Part shown: positions 1 to 13,067 of the stretch, one piece after another
Layout: every line of letters begins with the position of its first letter
Position numbering within the stretch: position 1 is the first letter of the stretch
Made by a program: the position numbers and the translations under genes
Notes under the pieces: model-generated
The model's database searches: none
What the model was told of the DNA's origin: nothing
The model's input: the letters and a program-made list of their open reading frames with translations, nothing else
DNA from: Tethya wilhelma
Lineage: Eukaryota > Porifera > Demospongiae > Tethyida > Tethyidae
Length of the DNA stretch: 64,000 nucleotides
Assembly: GCA_964030475.1 (NCBI GenBank)
Contig: CAXIPT010000001.1
Coordinates: 23,998,760-24,062,759 of the forward strand
Reading direction: 5' to 3'

Positions 1-1144
1 AACAGGTTCCAGTGACAGAGTGGAGAGGAAATCTTCATCATTTTCCAGTACCTCATCATTTACTATGATAACTTGTACCACTCTACGAGTGTTGCTGCCA
101 TCAAAGACTAAGGTCTGATTCAGAGGTTGATAGTCGTCGGGTGCTGGGGAAATATAGAAAAAATAATTATAAACACCCTAAATCACTTGGTTTTACAATC
201 CTTACATCTAGCAGTCCCATCCATTGTTGCTATCCTAACTTCCACAGCTGTTGACAGCTCTCCGTTCAAAACAGCTACTACAACTTCTATCACTCCATCA
301 CTTTCTCTGGCTAAATAGCTTGTCTCCTCAAATCCGATTGTGACAGCTAACACAAACGAATGAAAAATCAAAATCTATATAAAAACATAAATTCACTTAC
401 CATCGTCATCTGCGATACTAATAACAGCTCTTGGTGGGTTGAGTGTTACTGCTGGCTCTCCTTCAACACTGATGGTGGCTTCAAACTCTTCTAGACCCTC
501 CAGCAAGTCGTCATCCTCAAGTGGAATCTCAATACATTGTCTATCTGTTCCACTGTCAAACGTCAACAGTTCACTAGAGCTTGTATAGTCGTCTGGAGCT
601 GTAGAAAAATTTTAGAATAGTATACAGTAACATTATACACATACACTAAGTTTAGTTATATACTTACCAATAGCAGAGAGGTCTCCAGTGTTGAATTCGA
701 CAATCACGTCTCTCTCCAACTCTCCATCTAGTAGTACAGCACACACTTCTACAGTTCCTTGGTTCTCCATGACAGGATAGGTCTCCATCTCAAATCCAAT
801 GGTCACTCCATCATTGTCAATGATGGTTACCACTGATGTGGGAGGCATGAACGACACATCAGGATCGTCACTGGTTACTACAACTGTGAAATTTTCTGGA
901 TTTTCCAGGATAATGTCATCTTCAATTGGAATATCTATACAGGCTCTGCTATTTGATGGATCAAAACTTAGTTCCACTCTGAATGCACCATAGTCATTTG
1001 GAGATACAGCACTGTCATCTATGTTGGTCAGCTCAAATGTAACAGCCCTCTCCAGAGTACCTTCAACCAAGACAGCACACACTTCAAGAGGGCCATCTTC
1101 TTCCCTCACAGTGTAGCTGGGAAGCTCAATGCCAACAGTCACTC
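1..1144 (-). CDS. Calx-beta three-domain module on the minus strand, four exons, cut by window start
   Basis: Four exons read on the complement: A 668..1144, B 401..598, C 206..346 and D 1..143 (the rest of D lies before the window). A carries one whole Calx-beta domain (starts VTVGIELPSYTVREEDGP, ends TIIDNDG) and the first half of a second. B completes the second; C plus D make a third. Introns are 55-67 nt with GT/AG ends and all are phase 1. A, B and C have the same lengths as the plus-strand copies. Calx-beta domains are Ca2+-binding beta-sandwiches, usually extracellular or facing Ca2+. The A-B and C-D introns match the plus-strand module at 13711-14927, while the B-C intron matches the one at 9768-10983, so the copy is a mosaic. 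The orientation opposes the 36-kb array; see the finding on the 2287 gap. Confidence 0.85.
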
Positions 1145-1809
1145 CTAAAAATAAAGGTACAATAATTTGTTTTAGCAAAATGTATTTTATATTTCACCAT
1201 TCCAAATTTGTATCCGTGATTGAGTTTTTTTTTGGCAAAATTGTATAAAAATAGCCAAGTTAAAGCTATGATAATAATTGTAAGAATATAAATGTTTGAA
1301 CGTAGACGCATTAGCATGTTAGTAATAAGTGTAAAGATATTATCATATTGTAAGCAAAGTTGTGTCCGTGTTTATGTGGGTGTGTAACGGGAGTTCACCA
1401 AAAGTGCTTCGACCTAGAGCTCAAGCACTACTTTATACCATTAATGGTATAACCTTAATTCAATCTTAATACTAGACAAAATCGAGTAGAAATAGCTACT
1501 ATTAATAGCATGAGAGCAGTGAGATATGTAGTACACTTTAAAGAAACTGTGTATATATAAGCGCGTTTTATTACCAAAAATAACATGTTGCATATGACGT
1601 TTTTTGTTGACAAACACGCAATACATGTACATATGTGCATGAGCTAGTATCCAGAACGTGGTACAACTAAAACAATAAATGTCACAAAAGGTTAGAGAAC
1701 GCCATTATACGTCATATACAGTAACAAAACAGCGCTTATGTAGTGACACAGAACCAGGTATTCAGTTACTTTACATTTACAAAATTAATCTCAGACTTCA
1801 TCAACTCAC
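1145..1809 (-). other. Inter-module intron, homologous to 26704-27193 in inverted orientation
   Basis: This intron separates minus-strand exon D (1810..2019) from exon A (668..1144). Read on the complement, its sequence around 1375-1470 (a CACACACATAAACACG stretch, a TGAACTCCCGTTACAC stretch and a palindromic ATACCATTAATGGTAT) is closely matched by 26905-26990 on the plus strand. The part next to exon A also matches 27130-27193. No coding sequence seen. Confidence 0.7.
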
Positions 1810-2019
1810 CATCATCATCACCAATTACTAATGTAGCTTGGTCAGGACTGATTTGGACATTTGGTTGGTCTCCATCAACAGGTTCCAGTGACAGAGTGGA
1901 GAGGAAATCTTCATCATTCTCCAGTACCTCATCATTTACTATGACAACTTGTACCACTCTACGAGTGTTACTGGCATCAAAAAGTAATGTCTGGTTCAGA
2001 GGCTGATAGTCGTCAAGCG
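1810..2019 (-). CDS. Calx-beta exon D, minus strand (second half of a domain)
   Basis: This is a 210-nt phase-1/phase-1 exon encoding the second half of a Calx-beta domain (begins SLDDYQPLNQTLLFDA, ends in the acidic DDDG). The acceptor is CCCCAG and the donor GTGAGT on the complement. It lies upstream of exon A at 668..1144 in the minus-strand reading. It is nearly identical to the plus-strand exon D that starts at 30359, including the unusual SLDDY start and the SPDQ variant. That copy is interrupted by gap filler, which suggests this segment is a recent duplicate or a misplaced contig of that region. Confidence 0.8.
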
Positions 2020-2055
2020 CTGGGGAAATTTAGAGACAAGTGAAAAAAACATTGA

Positions 2056-2286
2056 AAATGTAATGAGACATAGGAATGGCCAAATCGTAAAAAAGAAAGC
2101 AAACAAGATGGAATAGCTGTTTGAGTGTGTGCAGAATCATTCCTGTGTGGGCTGCATGTAGTACTCTCTTCCCATGTTGGGTCCCTCATGTTGCCCATAG
2201 GAATAATTCTTTACACACTCAAACAGCCATTCCATCTTGTTTGTTTTCTTTTTATGATTTGGCCATTCCTATGTCTCATTACATTT
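2056..2286. mobile_element. Hairpin MITE-like inverted repeat, right end at the assembly gap
   Basis: Arms 2056..2130 and 2213..2286 are near-perfect inverted copies (about 75 nt) around a roughly 80-nt centre. The same arm occurs once more at 7545..7615, again touching an N. The structure fits a small non-autonomous inverted-repeat element, or a palindrome-driven assembly break. No transposase is present. Confidence 0.6.
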
Positions 2287-2287
2287 N

Positions 2288-3230
2288 AGTGATGATCCTG
2301 ATGTGTCGTTCATGCCTCCCACATCAGTGGTAACCATCATTGACAATGATGGAGTGACCATTGGATTTGAGATGGAGACCTATCCTGTCATGGAGAACCA
2401 AGGAACTGTAGAAGTGTGTGCTACACTATTTGAAGGAGAGTTAGAAAGAGATGTGATTGTCGAATTTAACACAGGAGACCTCTCTGCTATTGGTAAGAAA
2501 TCTATACTTTATTTAGTGTATGTGTTAGTTAATGTTACTGTAATTTTTTTGTTTCTACAGCTCCAGACGACTATACAAGCCTTAGTGAACTGTTGACCTT
2601 TGATAGTGGTACAAACAGACAGTGTGTGGACATCCCACTTGTGGATGATGATTTGCTGGAGGGTCTAGAAGAGTTTGAAGCCACCATCAGTGTTGAAGGA
2701 GAGCCAGCAGTAACACTAGACCCACCAAGAGCCGTTATAAGTATCGCAGATGATGATGGTAAGTAACTTTTTGTTTTATATAGATTTTGATTTTTCATTC
2801 TTTTGTGTTAGCTGTCACAATCGGATTTGAGGAGACAAGCTATTTAGCCAGAGAAAGTGATGGAGTGATAGAAGTTGGAGTAGCTGTTTTGAATGGAAAT
2901 CTGTCAACACCTGTGGAAGTTAGGATAGCAACAATGGATGGGACTGCTAGATGTAAGGATCGTAAAACTAAATTTGTTGGGGTGTTTATAATTGAAATTA
3001 TATTTTCTAAATTTCTTTAGCACCTGACGACTATCAACCTTTGAATCAGACCTTACTTTTTGATGCCAGTAACACTCGTAGAGTGATACAAGTTACCATA
3101 GTTAATGATGAGGTACTGGAGAATGATGAAGATTTCCTCTCCACTCTGTCACTGGAACCTGTTGATGGAGACCAACCAAATGTCCAAATCAGTCCTGATG
3201 AAGCTACATTAATCATAGATGATGATGATG
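2288..3230 (+). CDS. Calx-beta module 0 (exon A truncated by gap)
   Basis: Exons: A remainder 2288..2492, B 2561..2758, C 2812..2952, D 3021..3230. Exon A has lost its first 272 nt to the gap at 2287 and starts inside the SDDPDVSF segment of the first domain. The other exons are intact with standard splice sites. The C-D intron and start of exon D (2953-3060) are almost identical to those of module 8 (20445-20552), a sign of recent duplication or gene conversion across 17 kb. Confidence 0.85.
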
Positions 3231-6200
3231 GTGAGAGAATTAATTTATACGCTTCATGTGGATTGAAAATCCTTCCGTATATATACTCAAGAGTGCATAA
3301 TGAGAAAAAATAGGAGAAGGAGACGGCGGGAATTGTCCATAGATTTAATGAAAATTCAAGAATTTCTTATGAGTTGTGTTACTATTTTTAGATCACGTAC
3401 TAGCTACCTTGTTGAGTTTAGCAGCAATGATGAACAGACAGTCAAAAGAGGAGAGTCTACACGCGTTCAAAGCAACTGTTGCCATGATAGGAAAAACTGC
3501 TTGTCAGTAGTAGCTTATAGCCTACAAACCGACTGTTAACCTCCGTTTCAATTTTCACCACGGCAGTATAGTTGACACCTGTCAACTTTTGAAGCAACGA
3601 CTTCGCCCTGTTAATAGCGAAAGACGCCTTTAAATGTGCTTAATTTTCAAAATTCTTACTGGTTTCGTAGCTACATCACTAGCAATTAAGCACTTGCCAA
3701 AAAAAAGGTAACGCAACTCACGTGGGAAAATTCCTGTATTTTCATTTAATCTGTGGGTGTTTTCCTCTCCTTCTATTGTCCCTTTTTTTCATTACGCACT
3801 TCAGGTATAGTTTAAAACAGTGCCTTGCAATTATCTGTATCACACTATAATATTGAAAAAGTAAAATTTACGGATTTTAGTATTATCAGTGTTTGAATTT
3901 GCCTATGTTTTATGAAGTTAAATGCTTCCTGTTTCACTTGGAAAACTTTAACAATATACCCAGCCCAGTTAAGGTGTCTTAGTACTTAAAAAAGAACACC
4001 TGATGTATCTTCCAAATCTGTACAATTGTAGTTTGCCCTGCACATGTTTGTGCTATTGTTAGCAAAAAGCATTTAATGAGTGCATGCTCTTAGACTAGAA
4101 TGCATTTGAACATATAGCAAGGTGAGAGTATAACCTTAATAGTCCAGATTCTATATAATTATGACATCCTAAGCAAAAACTGTTTTGAAGTGGCTATATA
4201 AACTTTAGCCCTGCAGAATGGATAGGGTGTGCTTAGTTGTAATTCTAGCAAAAAACTGAAAAACTAACACAAAATTGTTTATAACAGGTAACGTTTACCA
4301 CAGTAATTGATTTAGTTCTGATGCTAACATTTCCCAATGGATTTAAATTTTACTAGTGGCTTGTACTTTTGTTGTGACAGCATCTGTATGAGCAGCTAAC
4401 CATACCGATGTTTGCAAGTACAAATTCTGCAGACTACTGCATAAAGTATCCTTTTTCCAATCCACATGAAGCATATATATAATCTATGATTATAGATGGA
4501 GACATGTTCATTTTATGCATTAAGTATCCTAAACTACACTTTTAGGAGTGATTGTTGGAATTGAGCTTCCCAACTACACTGTGAGGGAAGAAGATGGTCC
4601 TCTTGAAGTGTGTGCTGTCTTGGTTGAAGGTACTCTGGAGAGGGCTGTTACATTTGAGCTGACCAACATAGACGACAGTGCTGTATCACCAAATGACTAT
4701 GGTGCATTCAGAGTGGAACTAAGTTTCGATCCATCAAGTAGTAGAGCCTGTACAGATATTCCAATTGAAGATGACACTATTCTAGAAAATCCAGAAAATT
4801 TCACAGTTGTAGTAACCAGTGATGATCCTGATGTGTCGTTCATGCCTCCCACATCAGTGGTAACCATCATTGACAATGATGGAGTGACCATTGGATTTGA
4901 GATGGAGACCTATCCTGTCATGGAGAACCAAGGAACTGTAGAAGTGTGTGCTACACTACTAGAGGGAGAGTTGGAGAGAGACGTGATTGTCGAATTCAAC
5001 ACTGGAGACCTCTCTGCTATTGGTAAGGGTCATGATATATAGTCCATTGGTTTTTAATATTAATATAATAATTATTGTGCTTTTGTCACAGCTCCAGATG
5101 ACTATACAAGCCTTAGTGAACTATTGACCTTTGATAGAGGTACAAGCAGACAGTGTGTTGAGATCCCACTTGAGGATGATGACTTGTTAGAGGGTCTAGA
5201 AGAGTTTGAAGCCACCATCAGTGTTGAAGGAGAGCCAGCAGTAACACTAGACCCACCAAGAGCTGTTATTACTATCACAGATGACGATGGTCAGTAACGA
5301 AAATAGTATATTTATGAATCATTTTTATGCCCCTATATTCTTTTCTGTTAGCTGTCACAATCGGATTTGAAGAGACCAGATATTCAGCCAGAGAAAGTGA
5401 TGGAGTGATAGAAGTTGGAGTAGCTGTTTTGAATGGAGATCTATCAACACCTGTGGAAGTTAGGATAGCAACAATGGATGGGACGGCTAGATGTAAGGAT
5501 CACGAAACCGAATTTTTCATTGTGTGTATTGTATATTATATGTTTTCTCTAAATTTGTTTAGCACTTGATGACTATGAACCTCTGAATCAGACCTTAGTC
5601 TTTGATGCCAGTAACACTCGTAGAGTGATACAAGTTATCATAGTAAATGATGAGGTACTGGAAAATGATGAAGATTTCCTCTCCACTCTGTCACTGGAAC
5701 CTGTTGATGGAGACCAACCAAATGTCCAAATCAGTCCTGACGAAGCTACATTGGTAATAAGCGATGATGATGGTGAGTTGATCTTTAGATATAGCTGTCT
5801 TGCGTTACCCCTATTAAAGATCCTACCAATATAAATTTAGATTTAAATGTACACCCAAACTTAATACAAGATAAGTTTTATACTATAATATTATATGCAT
5901 AAAAAAGAATTGAAATTACGTTTAAAGCCAGATAGACTAAGCGATACAATAATGTAGCATCACTACTCTTATTGCAGATATGCTAATGAATCTATTTCTT
6001 AATTAATCAAAAATTGTGATTGCTTTGATTTTCCCAATAAATCTTAAATACGATTTTGTGAGACCTAAACTTAATGATATTATGGTATCATACGTATGGT
6101 AGTACGTATAGTAGGAATGGGCCGAATGTCCCATAGACACAATACAAAATGTTGGTCACTATAAAAATCTAGCAAAAGAAAATTAAGTCTTCAAACTTGC

Positions 6201-9200
6201 TTAGAGGCTCTCACTGACAGATTACTAATTGCATGCAAGGCCTAGCACTCATAAAAACTTTTCTCAGCGCTCGTAGAGAGCGCTAGTGGGAAGCCACAAG
6301 AGTGCCATTTTGTTCATCTAACTTACGTACTTACTTCCTAACTGACATACTTGAAAAGCATCTCCAGAGAACCAGAATGTGTTGAGCCAACTTTGACAGC
6401 ACAAAGTAAGTTCTTTTCATAGGTACTACATTCCTTTATACCCGTTTTCAACACAAATAAGCCTAAACAAAAACTAGAGAGCTTTGAAACTGAAAGTATA
6501 AATTCATGTACTTCAATCTAGCAATCTTTTAGGTAGAGTCCAAAGGTCATTTATCAACGTGGCATTTAATGCGCATGTGCATTAGCTGCTTTTGCAGACA
6601 GTATATAGCTGCTATTCAGATAACTCAAGCTTTTTGTAGGGACTAACCAGTCTCTGATAGTCTCCACACTTTAGTGTTGAAAAAAGTGAATGAACAAGTA
6701 GTAAAAATTTGAAAAAAATAAGCAGTGTAGGAATGGGTAGTGCTGCAAAAAGTATTGGAACAAAGAATGGTCTCAATTTCGGCACATGACTACTTCCATT
6801 TTTTGTACCCAGGTCTGGGCCAGTAATCAAATCCTGCCAGATATATGCTTTATCCAACTTTTTGGCAGAAGGGCAAATTGAATTTGAACCAACCTGATAA
6901 AATGTAATAATTATTCAAGTACAGATCAATCTTTAAAGCATTAACTTTATAACAATTAGCTATGAGGGATCAAAACTGAAAATGAAGTAGTCATGTGCCG
7001 AAATTGAGACCATTCCTTGTTCCAATACTTTTTATAGCACTACCCATTCCTACACTACTTATTTTTTAAATTTTTTACTACTTGCCGTAGTACATATATA
7101 ATTCTTAGTAAAACAAGTGGTATATTTTTAACTTTAGGGGTGACTGTTGGAATTGAGCTTCCCAACTACACTGTGAGGGAAGAAGATGGCCCTCTTGAAG
7201 TGTGTGCTGTCTTGGTTGAAGGTACTCTGGAGAGGGCTGTTACATTTGAGCTGACCAACATAGACGACAGTGCTGTATCTCCAAATGACTATGGTGCATT
7301 CAGAGTGGAACTAAGTTTTGATCCATCAAGGAGTCGAGCCTGTACAGATATTCCAATTGAAGATGATGATATTCTGGAAAATCCAGAAAATTTCACAGTT
7401 GTAGTAACCAGTGATGATCCTGATGTGTCATTCATGCCTCCCACATCAGTGGTAACCATCATTGACAATGATGGAGTGACCATTGGATTTGAGATGGAGA
7501 CCTATCCTGTCATGGAGAACCAAGGAACTGTAGAAGTGTGTGCNCAGCCATTCCATCTTGTTTGCGTTCTTTTTACGATTTAGCCATTCCTGTGTCTCAT
7601 TACATTTCCAATGTTTTTTTTTACTTGTATGTATTAATCCAACTGTCTTTAATAGCTCCAGACGACTATACAAGCCTTAGTGAACTGTTGACCTTTAATA
7701 GTGGAACAGACAGACAATGTGTTGAGATTCCACTTGGGGATGATGACTTGCTTGAAGGCCTAGAAGAGTTTGAAGCCACCATCAGTGTTGAAGGAGAGCC
7801 AGCAGTAACACTAGACCCACCAAGAGCTGTTATTAGTATCGCAGATGATGATGGTGAGTAAAAAGCTGTTCTAGAAAAGATTTTATGGTACAATTCTTTT
7901 GATTCAGCTGTCACAATTGGATTCGAGGAGACAAGATATTCAGCCAGAGAAAGTGATGGAGTGATAGAAGTTGGAGTAGCTGTTTTGAATGGAGATCTGT
8001 CAACAGCTGTTGAAGTTAGGATAGCAACCATGGATGGAACTGCTAGATGTAAGGATTGTGAAACCAAATTTTTTAGTAGATTAAATTTTTTTACAAATTT
8101 TTCAGCACCTGATGACTATCAACCTCTGAATCAGACCTTAGTCTTTAATGCCAGTAACACTCGTAGAGTGATACAAGTTGTCATAATAAATGATGAAGTA
8201 CTGGAGAACGATGAAGATTTCCTCTCCACTCTGTCACTGGAACCTGTTGATGGAGACCAACCAAATGTCCAAATCAGTCCTGACGAAGCTACATTATTCA
8301 TAGACGATGATGATGGTGAGTTGATGGGTAGACAAGTAAATTTTGTAATAATTAGTAGTATAGGAATGGGCGCCTCAGTGCTTTAAAAGTAAGGAAACTA
8401 GGCATATCACAATTTCGGTACATGAATACTTCATTTTCATTTCATTAAGCCTCGGCGCATGCGTAGCACGTGCAGAGGATTACGGTAGTCGTTTTGTCTG
8501 TCTGTCTGTCTGTCTGTTCCATCGAAATCTCAAGAAAGGCAGCTCTAGCGACAAAATCGATGGTACTTACGTTCATAACTCTGAATGATCTTGTAAACAT
8601 ATATTTTTTGCTGTCCAAAACACTGTAGTTGCTGAGATTTGAGGCTTTTGTGCTTCTTTTAGCGCTTAGCTTCGAGGCCACGCCTACTGATTTGGTGTGC
8701 GTTATCTAGAATTTTTGTGGAATGGAAGCACAGAGATTCAGTCATAGCTGCTGTTACTGTTAGTCAGTGTTGTTTGGCAAGACAGGCAGGAGTTGGCCTG
8801 CTTTCTATGTAAGCATATAATATATAGGGCATGCATACATTTTTACATAATTGTAGCCTGTGAGCTAATGCATCAGTAGTTCAAATTTATGTAGTTTAGA
8901 CTTTGCTATCCGACAGCAGGTGAGCATTCCAATACATGTATAATCAAACATAGCAAAGCTCATCTGGTTCATCATCTGTGACATTAGCTGCTTCACCACA
9001 GTTACTTATGTGGCTAACCTGGGCCATATGTATATTAAAGCGTATTGTGACTGGACAACTCAGCCTCTTTCAGGCTGGCCTATACATGCATGCCTGGGCC
9101 TAAAGGTGAATAATTATGATACATTCTTTTACAGAATGTATGCATGTAACTGTGCTAGCTAGTTGAGTGTGCCGAGGCTTATGCACCATCGGTGCCTTCA

Positions 9201-12200
9201 TTTTTATTCAGTAATGCATTCTGTCATGTAAAGTTGGATGATAATAATTATGGTTCAAACAATGATTTGTACATTGCTTGATATAATAATGCTCCGTTAA
9301 AAATGCTTGAGTAGTAGTTAAAGCTAGAGTTAGAGTAGGCTAATGTGTATGCACATTAAATGCCATGTGGATAGATAATTATCTTTGAACCATATTCACA
9401 AAAATGACTAAATTGGAATACACAAGTTTATATACTGTTAGTTTCAAAGCTTGTTTATAGCTTTTGTTTAAACGCAATTAGGCTGTAAATGAATCTAAAA
9501 GGCCCTACTTCAGATGGAAAGAAGTTACATTATGTTATTCAAACTAGTTCAATGCTCTTTGCTTCTCTGGAAATCATGTTTAAGTATAAAGTCTGTAAGC
9601 AAGGAGGTGAGAACAAAAATGCGTGGGTATAGCTTCTGATCTAGCACTTCAATTTTGAGGGCTTAACTTTGTTTCTGGATTTTTTTGCCGCCCATTCTTA
9701 TATTATACGTATTACTATATACATGATAGAGATGTCTTACATTTATTGTCACAAACTACACTTTTAGGAGTGACTGTTGGAATTGAATTTCCCAACTACA
9801 CTGTGAGGGAAGAAGATGGCCCTCTTGAAGTGTGTGCTGTCTTGGTTGAAGGTACTCTGGAAAGAACTGTTACATTTAACCTCACCAACATAGACGACAG
9901 TGCTGTATCACCAAATGACTATGGTGCATTCAGAGTGGAACTAAGTTTCGATCCATCAAGTAGTCGAGCCTGTACAGATATTCCAATTGAAGATGACACT
10001 ATTCTAGAAAATCCAGAAAATTTCACAGTTGTAGTAACCAGTGATGATCCTGATGTGTCGTTCATGCCTCCCACATCAGTGGTAACCATCATCGACAATG
10101 ATGGAGTGACCATTGGATTTGAGATGGAGACCTATCCTGTCATGGAGAACCAAGGAACTGTAGAAGTGTGTGCTACACTACTAGAGGGAGAATTAGAGAG
10201 AGACGTGATTGTCGAATTCAACACTGGAGACCTCTCTGCTATGGGTAAAAATATACCTAAACTTTGTGTATATATGAAAGGTTACTGTGAGCTTTTCTTA
10301 AATTTTTCCACAGCTCCAGACGACTATACAAGCTCTAGTGAACTGTTGACCTTTGATAGTGGAACAAGCAGACAGTGTGTTGAAATTCCACTTGAGAATG
10401 ATGAATTGTTGGAGGGTCTAGAAGAATTTGAAGCCACCATCAGTGTTGAAGGAGAGCCAGCAGTAACACTAGACCCACCAAGAGCTGTTATTAGTATCGC
10501 AGATGATGATGGTAAGTGAATTTATGTTTTTATATAGATTTTGATTTTTCATTCTTTTGTGTTAGCTGTCACAATCGGATTTGAGGAGACAAGCTATTTA
10601 GCTAGAGAAAGTGATGGAGTGATAGAAGTTGGAGTAGCTGTTTTGAATGGAAATCTGTCAACACCTGTGGAAGTTAGGATAGCAACAATGGATGGGACTG
10701 CTAGATGTAAGGATCGTAAAACTAAATTTGTTGGGGTGTTTATAATTGAAATCATTTTTCTAAATTTCTTCAGCACCTGACGACTATCAACCTCTGAATC
10801 AGACCTTAGTCTTTGATGCTAGTAACCCTCGTAGAGTGGTACAAGTTACCATAGTAAATGATGAGGTACTGGAAAATGATGAAGATTTCCTCTCCACTCT
10901 GTTACTTGAACCTGTTGATGGAGACCAACCAAATGTTCAAATCAGTCCTGATGAAGCTACATTAATCATAGATGATGATGATGGTGTGTTGAATATAGAA
11001 AACATTTTGCCAGGTTTTTTAATGCCAAAATAGCTAAAATGCTCCAAATTTGCCAAAATTTGTTCTCCAAATATGCAAATTAAAATGCGTGCTGGCAAGA
11101 TCTCGATAGAATGGCGTAGAATGTTTCCTCCACAATCTTTCATGAAATAAACTTAAAATTTGCTACATAGTTGCAGGGGTACTTAGGTTATAAAGCAATA
11201 TTGCATTGCTTTTGAAAGCTTGGTTGCCTTGCCGAAAAAAAAGGTTCATTTGCTTGGCGATATCTCCCATAGTTATTTTATACTGCCAGAAGCTTCAATG
11301 TTAATAAAAAAAAGTTCTAAGCAAAGTTACCTGGAATAATTGTTCCTTAGCTCCATCGTGTGAAAAGCTTTGTTAAATCTATTTAAAAAAACAACAATGG
11401 ATGAGCTGTGCCATGCTTATATGCATAAATGATACAAAGAATTTCACAAATAAAAACTTTGCTAGATAGATGCTAAAATTTAAGTTCAACAATAATATTG
11501 TTTGAGCCCCCTTCCCCTAAAATTAATTTTCGCAAAAATAATCGGCTTTACAGTATTTATTATCTCAAACTACACATTATTTAGGAGTGACTGTTGGAAT
11601 TGAACTTCCCAACTACACTGTGAGGGAAGAAGACGGCCCTCTTGAAGTGTGTGCTGTCTTGGTTGAAGGTACTCTGGAGAGGACTGTTACATTTGAGCTG
11701 ACGAATATAGATGACAGTGCTGTATCACCAAATGACTATGGTGCATTCAGAGTGGAGCTAACTTTCGATCCATCAAGTAGTCGAGCCTGTACAGATATTC
11801 CAATTGAAGATGATGATATTCTGGAAAATCCAGAAAATTTCACAGTTGTAGTAACCAGTGATGATCCTGATGTGTCATTCATGCCTCCCACATCAGTGGT
11901 AACCATCATTGACAATGATGGAGTGACCATTGGATTTGAGATGGAGACCTATCCTGTCATGGAGAACCAAGGAACTGTAGAAGTGTGTGCCGCACTACTA
12001 GATGGAGAGTTGGAGAGAGATGTGATTGTTGAATTCAACACTGGAGACCTCTCTGCTATTGGTAAGTATATGGTATAGCTAAACTTAGTGTATGTGTAGT
12101 GTTACTGTAAACTGTTCGTAAATTTTTCTACAGCTCCAGACGACTATACAAGCTCTAGTGAACTGTTGACCTTTAACAGTGGAACAGTCAGACAGTGTGT

Positions 12201-13012
12201 TGAGATCCCACTTGTGGATGATGACTTGCTGGAGGGCCTAGAAGAGTTTGAAGCCACCATCAGTGTTGAAGGAGAGCCAGCAGTAACACTAGACCCACCA
12301 AGAGCTGTTATTAGTATCACAGATGACGATGGTCAGTAAAAAAAATATATTTTTGAGTGGTTTTTATGTCCTTATTCTTTTCTGTTAGCTGTCACAATCG
12401 GATTTGAGGAAACAAGATATTCAGCCAGAGAAAGTGATGGAGTGATAGAAGTTGGAGTGGCTGTTTTGAACGGAGATCTATCTACAGCTGTGGAAGTTAG
12501 GATAGCAACAATGGATGGGACTGCTAGATGTAAGAAAATAAAATCAAATTATTTCTGGACAGTTTTTTAAAGTTCTCTAAATTTCTTCAGCTCCTGATGA
12601 CTATGAACCTCTGAATCAAACCTTACTTTTTGATGGCAGTAATACTCGTAGAGTGGTACAAGTTATCATAGTAAATGATGAAATACTGGAGAATGATGAA
12701 GACTTCCTCTCCACTCTGTCACTGGAACCTGTTGATGGAGACCAACCAAATGTCCAGATCAGCCCTGATGAAACTACATTGGTAATAGGTGATGATGATG
12801 GTGAGTTAATTATTGATGCCTTATCATACATATGGTAGTACATAATATAGTATGCGAAATAGGCCGACTGTGTTATTGACGCAATATAAAACGCTAATGC
12901 TTATAAACTCTCAGAAAGATAGCAAAGCCTTCAATCATGCATAGACGCCTTCCTTAAGCAGTTTTCTAACTGCATAAACCAAGAAAACAGGCCCAAACTT
13001 CCTAGAATGTTC

Positions 13013-13067
<55 letters not shown>

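Noticed and set aside
799..993. Recurrent 64-residue antisense frames beginning MVTPSLSMMVTTDVGG across every exon A
   Set aside because: They are exact antisense shadows of the conserved Calx-beta exon A and have no independent support.
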